In this document: piece after piece, positions 1-5,342 of the stretch
Layout of the letters: each line of letters begins with the position of its first letter
Numbering within the stretch: the first letter of the stretch is position 1
Assembly (NCBI GenBank): GCA_005878685.1
Contig: VBLN01000332.1
Location: 1-8,419 of the forward strand
Direction of reading: 5' to 3'
Length of the DNA: 8,419 nt
Source of the DNA: Deltaproteobacteria bacterium
GTDB taxonomy: Bacteria > Desulfobacterota > Binatia > UBA9968
Position numbers and translations under genes: made by a program
Notes under the pieces: generated by a model
What the model was told of the DNA's origin: nothing
The model's database searches: none
Seen by the model: the letters and a program-made list of their open reading frames with translations, nothing else

Positions 1-1877
1 TTCTGCCAGCGAGTGTTCTTGAATAGCCATCCGAGCACAGGAATATCCTTGAGATAGGGAATCCCCTGCTCTGTACTGGACTTGGTGTCTTTCATGATCC
101 CCCCAATGACGATCGTCTCGCCATCACGCACCAGGACATTCGCGATCGCCTCGCGGCTCAGTTCATCGAAGGGAATAACACTTGGTACGCCAGCCGCAGT
201 TGGCGAGTCGGCGACAGAACTCGATTTAACGCTGATTTTCATAAGAACGAAGCCATCGGACGACACCTGGGGGGTGACCGTGAGGATAATGCCTACATTG
301 ATCTTCTCCGTCGCCACGGCCGAGCCAGCTGCTGAGCCGGTCCCGCTGGCGATGTTGGTTGATGCAGGAAGAGCAACTCTAATGATCCGCAAGCTTTGAA
401 TCGTGGAGGCTATGTTATTAAGCGTCACAACTGACGGACGCGAAATGATTCTGATGTTGCCTTCCGTCTCCGCCGCCTCCAGGGCGCTCGCCAGGCTGAG
501 TCCGATGCCTGCAAAATCACCCTTGGCGATAGAAAAGATCCCTCCCAAGCCACTAGGAAGAGACGGAAAGGCGCCTGTGCTGGCGGAGAAAGGTGTTCCC
601 GCGCCAGCGGCGCTGCTAAAAGTTGTCGAGTCCTTGTTCAATTGGAAACGAAGTCCCAGCGCTCGCGCAAAGGTCGGAGTGGTCTCGATCAAATTCGACT
701 CAATCAAGACCTGCGGCGTTCGAGTATCAAGTTTACCGAGAATGGCGTTGGCCTCATCAATGCCTTTCTTGATATCGCGCACAAGAATAGTGTTGCTTCT
801 CTCGTCCGGGACGATGATCCCCCGAGAACTCAAGGCCGGTTTAATCTTATCCACCAAATCCTTAGCGTTGGCATAGTTCACATTCAGATAGATGGTCTGA
901 AGGGGCTCCAGATTTTCCTGGGCGGCTCTGGCTTGTCTTAGGGCGTCTTTCTCGGTTCTAAGCTGTGCTGCTGTGGAGATGCGCACTACGTTACCGATCT
1001 GTTCCTTGCCCAGCCCATTCGTATCGATGAGCAAATCCATCGCCTGATCCCAAGGAACATCGATCAAACGGACCGTGACTCTTCTCTGCACGTCTGGAGT
1101 GACGATAATGTTAAGCCCGCTCACCTCCGCCAGCAGGCGAAAGACGTTTTTGATGTCCGCATCTTTGAAATCGAGCGAAATTCTTTGGCCGGCATACGGC
1201 TTGTCCGAGGTCGGTGGGGTTGGAGAAGCCGGGGCCTGAGCCGTTATATCCGATGGGGTCGGCTTCGGCTCTGGTGGTCTTGCATCGGTCCGCCTTCCGC
1301 CCTGAACCAACTGAAGCTCTCGTTTGGTCATTACCTGCGGGTTGACCGTTCCGATGACGATCTTGAGCCCGCCATTTTCCGGGTCGACTGCATAAGCCGG
1401 CACAGTGGCGGCAGCAACCTCCATAACCAAGCGCAGATATCCTTCGCCAGAGCTGAGCCTAAGAGTGCTCACCCAGGCGGTATCGACGCGATAATTCTCT
1501 ACCTCGGCCAGCCGCTTGGCGTCGCCAAAGATATCCAAGACGACGCGGGAAGGTTGACCGAGAGTAAAATGACGGTATTGGCTGACGGGGCTTGAGAACT
1601 TCATGTAGAGGGTCGTTTGCCCGCGGTCCTCAAGCGCGGAAAGCTCCTGAATCCTGAAGGGCTGGTCCTGGAGGATTGGCTCTTTCACCGCAGCCTGAGG
1701 CTGGGAGGCCCTTGGCTGTGCAACCTCTTGGGATGGACCTCCGGCCACCACTTGGATCTGGGGCTCAACGGCACTGCTGCAGCCAAAGATCCAAGCGGTC
1801 ATCCCCATACCCAGGCACATCAGCATGATGCTGGACAAGAACTGTTGTCGCATACCTCTTAAAGAACTTCTATTCAT
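1..1877 (-). CDS. pilQ: Type IV pilus secretin PilQ (3' end cut by window edge)
   Basis: Outer-membrane secretin through which the type IV pilus exits. I translated 625 codons from the reverse complement with no stop. The order is: a basic N-terminus and hydrophobic stretch (about residues 13-32) ending in IFGC with Cys33; one AMIN domain (about 72-178), which in PilQ binds peptidoglycan; a Pro-rich linker (about 199-228); an STN/N0 domain (about 232-300, containing SLDFKDADIKNVFRLLAEVS); an N1 domain (about 327-390); then the secretin barrel with RIISRPSVVTLNN near 476-488 and the C-terminal hallmark IPYLKDIPVLGWLF near 606-619. Only a short C-terminus should be missing. The ATG at 1877 is chosen because GAGGAGAG lies 7 nt upstream. 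An in-frame ATG at 1853 has its purine run too close. It is the last visible gene of the operon, 31 nt after pilP. Many PilQ proteins carry two or more AMIN domains, so one makes this a compact version. Family assignment is secure; lipidation at Cys33 is inference. Confidence 0.95.
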   Translation of the reverse strand, partial: MNRSSLRGMRQQFLSSIMLMCLGMGMTAWIFGCSSAVEPQIQVVAGGPSQEVAQPRASQPQAAVKEPILQDQPFRIQELSALEDRGQTTLYMKFSSPVSQYRHFTLGQPSRVVLDIFGDAKRLAEVENYRVDTAWVSTLRLSSGEGYLRLVMEVAAATVPAYAVDPENGGLKIVIGTVNPQVMTKRELQLVQGGRRTDARPPEPKPTPSDITAQAPASPTPPTSDKPYAGQRISLDFKDADIKNVFRLLAEVSGLNIIVTPDVQRRVTVRLIDVPWDQAMDLLIDTNGLGKEQIGNVVRISTAAQLRTEKDALRQARAAQENLEPLQTIYLNVNYANAKDLVDKIKPALSSRGIIVPDERSNTILVRDIKKGIDEANAILGKLDTRTPQVLIESNLIETTPTFARALGLRFQLNKDSTTFSSAAGAGTPFSASTGAFPSLPSGLGGIFSIAKGDFAGIGLSLASALEAAETEGNIRIISRPSVVTLNNIASTIQSLRIIRVALPASTNIASGTGSAAGSAVATEKINVGIILTVTPQVSSDGFVLMKISVKSSSVADSPTAAGVPSVIPFDELSREAIANVLVRDGETIVIGGIMKDTKSSTEQGIPYLKDIPVLGWLFKNTRWQ

Positions 1878-1884
1878 ATAAGAA

Positions 1885-1892
1885 CTCTCCTC
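1885..1892 (-). promoter_or_regulatory. Ribosome binding site of pilQ
   Basis: GAGGAGAG on the minus strand, 7 nt before the ATG at 1877, in the short pilP-pilQ gap. It is the strongest Shine-Dalgarno sequence in the operon. It decides the pilQ start over the in-frame ATG at 1853, and suggests pilQ is translated independently rather than by coupling to pilP. Confidence 0.7.
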
Positions 1893-1908
1893 GATGGATG
1901 CACCCGCA

Positions 1909-2538
1909 TTAGTCTCTTGGCAGTTTCATGGCACGCTCGTAGGTTTTTCTAGCGCCGTAGAAATCGATGTCGGTCTCTTGGACCACAACCTCATTCGGCT
2001 TGATCGCCTTGACCTTTCCGTCCTTGTCGCCAATCGGCGTCCCAAGCTTGATCGTATAACCAAGACCATCCGTGTCCTCCACCATCGCTTTTGGTTCCTT
2101 GATATCCCATATGATGCCGACCAGCTTGAATTGTCCAAGATCCTTTCGTTCCAGAGGCGAGGCCCCCTCCCGGATCCGCGCAGATGCCCTGGTCCTGACC
2201 CCGAACGGGCGGAAGGGGTCCCGCTTACCTGCAGGTGAATAACGGGGCACCCCCGTCTGCTCAGATTGTTTGCTGGGAAGGGTCAGATTATCCGACTCCG
2301 TTTTTTTTGTAGGAGCCTGTCCACCAAAAGTCTCCTGAAGCTTAGCCTTTCCTGCTTCTATGATTCCTTCAACGGTTTTCCCGGCGGCCGCAGGCGCCTT
2401 CCCCAGCTTCTCGACCGCTTCTTTCATTTTCTGGGATGGAGTCTCCGTTTCTTCCTGAGCTTCCGTGGCCAAAACCTGAGGTAGAACAAGTAGAGACCAG
2501 AAAGCCCCCAAGAACCACAATGTAAGAGACCGCCTCAT
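1909..2538 (-). CDS. pilP: Type IV pilus periplasmic connector PilP
   Basis: Periplasmic protein that links the PilN/PilO inner-membrane complex to the N0 domain of PilQ. Of 209 residues, 1-24 form a Sec signal peptide (MRR, then a hydrophobic core, with cleavage plausible after VLA or LAT). Residues 25-100 are a low-complexity, Lys/Glu/Pro-rich, probably disordered linker that in relatives contacts PilNO. Residues 105-205 are the compact beta PilP domain, starting at KRDPFRPF (105-112) and including LGQFKLVGIIWD. I see no lipobox cysteine, although PilP is a lipoprotein in Pseudomonas and Neisseria; here it would be soluble or held by its partners. I prefer the ATG at 2538, with AGGGA a few nt upstream and a clean signal peptide, 12 nt after the pilO stop. 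An upstream in-frame GTG at 2553, overlapping the pilO TGA, would add five residues. It stops with TAA. Confidence 0.92.
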   Translation of the reverse strand: MRRSLTLWFLGAFWSLLVLPQVLATEAQEETETPSQKMKEAVEKLGKAPAAAGKTVEGIIEAGKAKLQETFGGQAPTKKTESDNLTLPSKQSEQTGVPRYSPAGKRDPFRPFGVRTRASARIREGASPLERKDLGQFKLVGIIWDIKEPKAMVEDTDGLGYTIKLGTPIGDKDGKVKAIKPNEVVVQETDIDFYGARKTYERAMKLPRD

Positions 2539-2549
2539 CTTCTTCCCTG

Positions 2550-3170
2550 TCACTTTTTTGCTTTGGCCCTGGCCTTCTCCTCGGCAATTTTCTTTCGCTC
2601 TGCCTCGTCCAGGAAACGAAAGGTGGTCGCCATGGTCGAAGCCTCGATCACCACGTTATCTTCGTTCACTTTGGGCGTTTTGAGATTGATACTGCCGAGA
2701 TTCACTAGCCTATCCAATCTCCCTACCTCGTCGAAAAAAGTCGCGACACTGTGAAACCCGCCTCGAACGACAATATCGACTGGAATCTCCGCGTAGAAAT
2801 CTTGAAAGTTTTCTGCGCGCGGGCGAAAGATGAGAATTTCCAAGCCGGATTCTCTTGCCTTGGTCGAGATGCTGCTCAATAGACTCGGAACTTCCTTCTG
2901 ATCCGGAAGCTGGGCCACCGCCTGCTTGAGCATCCCATCCAAGTCTCGAATCTGCTGCTGCAGGCTCGGCAGATTGGCAGCTAGCTTTTTCTTTTTGTCT
3001 CTCTCATTGCGCGCGCCTTCGATATCTTCCCTGAGTCTGGAAATTTGATCGGAGTATGGAGAGTAAAAATAGAAAAAGTCCAAGGCAAGAACGGCTAGAA
3101 TAAGGGCCGCGAGGATGCCGATCTTGCGTTGCTGGGGAAGATCCAGGAGCTGATTGATAAAGTCCTGCAT
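2550..3170 (-). CDS. pilO: Type IV pilus inner-membrane protein PilO
   Basis: Inner-membrane alignment protein that pairs with PilN and binds PilP. Of 206 residues, a short cytoplasmic N-terminus (1-15) precedes one transmembrane helix (about 16-36, rich in Ala/Leu/Ile and ending in aromatics). A charged coiled coil follows (about 40-90), then a periplasmic ferredoxin-like domain (about 92-190, with QLPDQKEVPSLLSSIS at 87-102, typical of PilO). The protein ends in a Lys/Arg/Ala/Glu-rich tail (190-206) that is probably helical or disordered. The ATG at 3170 lies 2 nt after the pilN TAG and has only a weak Shine-Dalgarno, so translation is probably coupled to pilN. The TGA at 2550-2552 overlaps a possible GTG start of pilP. 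Confidence 0.94.
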   Translation of the reverse strand: MQDFINQLLDLPQQRKIGILAALILAVLALDFFYFYSPYSDQISRLREDIEGARNERDKKKKLAANLPSLQQQIRDLDGMLKQAVAQLPDQKEVPSLLSSISTKARESGLEILIFRPRAENFQDFYAEIPVDIVVRGGFHSVATFFDEVGRLDRLVNLGSINLKTPKVNEDNVVIEASTMATTFRFLDEAERKKIAEEKARAKAKK

Positions 3171-3172
3171 GG

Positions 3173-3751
3173 CTACTTCGGCTCTTTTTTTGTATCAGGC
3201 CGAGATGGGAGCCCGTATGAGAGCAACGCCTTCAGGGTGAACTTTTTGACGGATATTCCTTCTTGCTCGACTTGGACGGCTTCAACGAGGTCTACATTGC
3301 TGAAATGGGACGAGCTCGACAGCGCCTTAAGAAAGTCGGCGACGGTTTGGTTATCAATGGCTAGACCAGTGATCGCGACACTTCCTCCGGATTCTTTGAA
3401 CTCTGTAAGCCAGAGCCGGGGGGGGACCGTCGAAGAGAGGCTCTCCATGACCTGCACCGGGACAGTCTTTTTACCGCTCAATAGATCGATGGCTTTGAGC
3501 TTCTCCTTAAGTTCCCCGATCCTTTTTTCCAGTTGAGCCACCTCCTTCGTCCGGACATTGAATGTCTCAATCTCCTTGCGAAGACCTGCAAGCTCCTCCT
3601 CGAGAACGGAAGCACGGTAAAACTGGAACAGAAAGACCACCAAGACAAGTGCCAAGACTAGACCCAAAGAGACACCTGCGACCATGAGGTCCTGGCGCCG
3701 GCCAAACTCTGCCTTGATTTCCCGTACAGCAAGGAGGTTGATGCGAATCAT
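3173..3751 (-). CDS. pilN: Type IV pilus inner-membrane protein PilN
   Basis: Inner-membrane protein whose cytoplasmic N-terminal peptide docks into PilM and whose periplasmic part dimerises with PilO. It has 192 residues and starts MIRINLLAVRE, which carries the INLL docking motif at 4-7 that defines PilN. A transmembrane helix spans about 23-45 (rich in Val/Leu/Ala). A coiled coil with alternating Lys/Glu runs from 47 to 93, followed by a ferredoxin-like domain (about 95-178). The C-terminus is polar and Lys/Pro-rich. The ATG at 3751 overlaps the pilM TGA as ATGA, and AGGGG lies about 4 nt upstream inside pilM, so the two genes are translationally linked. Length and layout are normal for the family. 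Confidence 0.95.
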   Translation of the reverse strand: MIRINLLAVREIKAEFGRRQDLMVAGVSLGLVLALVLVVFLFQFYRASVLEEELAGLRKEIETFNVRTKEVAQLEKRIGELKEKLKAIDLLSGKKTVPVQVMESLSSTVPPRLWLTEFKESGGSVAITGLAIDNQTVADFLKALSSSSHFSNVDLVEAVQVEQEGISVKKFTLKALLSYGLPSRPDTKKEPK

Positions 3752-4833
3752 CTATCCCCTGGCCTCCGGATAGAGAGCCCCACTCCCACTGCTAGTGCGA
3801 GAGCCGAATCGGCTAGATAACCTCTATCGATGCTCTTCGACATGCCAAAGCCGCGGAATGGCTCCGACAGCTGAACAGGCACTCCCATCCTTTCCGCGAA
3901 AAGAGGGCAGAGTCCCGGGACCTTGGCGCCGCCGCCGCTCAAGTAGAACCGGTGCACCCCTTCCTCTGTCCCCATGACTCCATAGAGGCTTAAGGTGCGC
4001 GCGATTTCCTCAACCAGAGAATCGCTCGCGGGCTTCAGGAGGCTCTGCAGATCGACACTCTTCTTCCCCTCCAGGAGGCCCGTCATCTTGAGCTTCTCGG
4101 CCTGGTCGTAGGAGACCTTGAGAGACTGCATGAGACTCTCGGTGAACGCTTCCCCACCTACGACCAAGTCCCCGGTGAAACTCGAGACGCCGTCTCTCAG
4201 AACATTGATAGTCGTGTAGCGTGCCCCGATATGAATGAGTCCAACAATCTCACCCGGATTCGGCTCATAGTTCATCTCATGCATGTTCTCCATGGCAAAA
4301 TAATCGACATCCATAATGGCCGGGCTTAATCCTGCTTCCCGAATGACCTCGGCATAGCTGTTGATGATCTCTTTTTTGACCGCCACCAAGAGAATATCCA
4401 TCCTCTTCCCGTCATTCGTCAGTACCTGATAGTCGAGATTGACATTTTCCAAATTCTCCGGAATCACGTTGTTGGCCTCGAACTCGACATTGGCCTCAAG
4501 TTCTTTCTCGTCTTGGGTCGGAAGTTCGATCTTTTTAATAATCACCGCCCTGCCGGGAACGCCACAGATCACGTTGGTCGACCTGATACCGTTGGCTTGG
4601 ATAAGACTCTTGACGGTCCTGACGACCGTCTCCTTGTCCACAACCATATTATTCTGGACAGCGCCGGCAGGCAGAGGAAGGATACCCGCATGTAATACTC
4701 GGTAGCCGTTAGGCTCTCCAGCCGCCTCTACCATCTTGATCGAGCTCGAACCGATGTCGAGAGCAACGAAACCCTCTGCCCGTCTAAAAGGATTGAGCGC
4801 CGCCAGATCTATGTTTGACCAAAAGGGACTCAT
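3748..4833 (-). CDS. pilM: Type IV pilus assembly ATPase-fold protein PilM
   Basis: Cytoplasmic actin/FtsA-like protein that binds ATP and the PilN N-terminus, connecting the pilus motor side to the envelope complex. Of 361 residues, the phosphate-1 motif is DIGSSSIK (26-33), the phosphate-2 region is around HIGARYTTINV (201-211), and the adenosine motif is SGGGAKVPG (299-307). The N-terminal lead MSPFWSNIDL and the length match PilM. No key motif is missing. The ATG at 4833 sits 3 nt after the TAG of the upstream helix-turn-helix gene, with no good Shine-Dalgarno, so it probably depends on ribosomes finishing that gene. The last codons overlap pilN. Confidence 0.96.
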   Translation of the reverse strand: MSPFWSNIDLAALNPFRRAEGFVALDIGSSSIKMVEAAGEPNGYRVLHAGILPLPAGAVQNNMVVDKETVVRTVKSLIQANGIRSTNVICGVPGRAVIIKKIELPTQDEKELEANVEFEANNVIPENLENVNLDYQVLTNDGKRMDILLVAVKKEIINSYAEVIREAGLSPAIMDVDYFAMENMHEMNYEPNPGEIVGLIHIGARYTTINVLRDGVSSFTGDLVVGGEAFTESLMQSLKVSYDQAEKLKMTGLLEGKKSVDLQSLLKPASDSLVEEIARTLSLYGVMGTEEGVHRFYLSGGGAKVPGLCPLFAERMGVPVQLSEPFRGFGMSKSIDRGYLADSALALAVGVGLSIRRPGDR

Positions 4834-4836
4834 TTT

Positions 4837-5034
4837 CTATTGTCTAAAGACTCTGCGTTTCTGATGGGTCTTTAAGCCAAGAGCTAAGAGGATCTTCCGC
4901 TTGGTGGACAAGCGGCAGGCCTTGCCCTTTTCAATCCGATCCAGGGTCAAGGGGGAGATTCCCGCCATTCTGGCCAGCTCTGTCTTGCTGAGCATTCTAG
5001 ATTCACGAAGTTTCTTTACGTTATTCTTCTGCAT
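4837..5034 (-). CDS. Small XRE-family helix-turn-helix protein, first gene of the pil operon
   Basis: A 65-residue predicted DNA-binding protein consisting of little more than one XRE/Cro-type domain. The helix-turn-helix spans about residues 15-38: positioning helix SKTELARMAG (16-25), a turn at ISP, and recognition helix with PLTLDRIEKGK (28-38). A basic segment (RLSTKRKILLALGLK) and a strongly basic C-terminal tail follow. There is no ligand or sensor domain. The ATG at 5034 has AGGGAG only 2 nt upstream, which is close spacing; no better in-frame start is visible. It ends TAG, then AAA, then the pilM ATG, so its translation probably feeds pilM. Likely roles, by inference only, are autoregulation of the operon or pilus-linked control. 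No name is justified. Confidence 0.88.
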   Translation of the reverse strand: MQKNNVKKLRESRMLSKTELARMAGISPLTLDRIEKGKACRLSTKRKILLALGLKTHQKRRVFRQ

Positions 5035-5075
5035 GACTCCCTAGAGCAGTTTGAGACTGAGCAAAAAAGTACACT

Positions 5076-5104
5076 ATTTTCTTACAATTGAGCATTTTTT
5101 GCAA
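5076..5104 (-). promoter_or_regulatory. Candidate sigma-70 type promoter of the pil operon
   Basis: On the minus strand, TTGCAA (5104-5099) resembles a -35 box, followed after 17 nt by GAAAAT (5081-5076) as a -10 box. Each matches the consensus at four of six positions. Transcription would begin around 5068, giving a leader of about 35 nt before the HTH gene at 5034. The site is in the AT-rich part of the intergenic region, which fits, but both boxes are weak. I found no sigma-54 GG/GC pair with correct spacing. Confidence 0.3.
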
Positions 5105-5108
5105 CCTG

Positions 5109-5137
5109 CTAATTAATTCAAATTACGTCTAATTAAT
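5109..5137. repeat. Direct repeat CTAATTAAT, possible operator
   Basis: CTAATTAAT occurs at 5109-5117 and again at 5129-5137, exactly 20 bp apart (about two helical turns). The core ATTAAT is its own reverse complement, so each copy could act as a symmetric half or full site. It lies just upstream of the candidate pil promoter and close to the gene for the small XRE protein, so an operator for that protein is a reasonable guess. The copies are short and AT-rich, so chance is possible. Confidence 0.35.
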
Positions 5138-5260
5138 GGCTCGGCTCCGGAAAATCCGTGAGATAGAGAATCCCATCATTCAAATTACCTGCAAACCAAC
5201 AGAGGTTTGACTTTCTCATCCTCACAATCACCGGCGGACACCAGCCTGAAGCAAAAAAGG

Positions 5261-5300
5261 GGCCACGATTCCCACCCTCGAACGACATTGGGCCACGACT
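5261..5300. repeat. Imperfect direct repeat GGCCACGAYT upstream of priA
   Basis: GGCCACGATT at 5261-5270 and GGCCACGACT at 5291-5300 are identical at nine of ten positions, and each is preceded by a G. The start-to-start distance is 30 bp, close to three helical turns. They sit 43-82 nt before the preferred priA ATG and could be binding sites for a regulator of the rightward genes. No function can be assigned. Confidence 0.35.
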
Positions 5301-5342
5301 GCAATATTGCTTTTCCACCTGCGCGCGGGTAAAAGTGCATGC

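Larger units (their letters stand above)
5035..5342. promoter_or_regulatory. Divergent intergenic region between the pil operon and priA
   Basis: About 308 bases with no convincing gene. The left part (5041-5140) is AT-rich and should hold the leftward pil promoter. It also contains a weak rightward candidate, TTGAGC at 5088-5093 and ATTAAT at 5112-5117 with 18-nt spacing. The right part (5140-5342) is more GC-rich and contains an isolated TTGACT at 5207-5212 without a recognisable -10 partner. There are two sets of short direct repeats, the perfect palindrome GCAATATTGC at 5301-5310, and TGCATGCATGCA at 5336-5347 over the priA start. I see no hairpin-plus-T-run terminator. Confidence 0.6.

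Noticed and set aside
1851..1853. Alternative pilQ start at the ATG at 1853
   Set aside because: Its purine-rich AAGAGG is only 1 nt upstream, too close for normal initiation. The ATG at 1877 has a well-spaced GAGGAGAG and gives a better signal-sequence N-terminus.
1..1862. Several plus-strand open frames opposite pilQ
   Set aside because: They lie antisense to a continuous, well-conserved secretin reading frame and have no recognisable domains.
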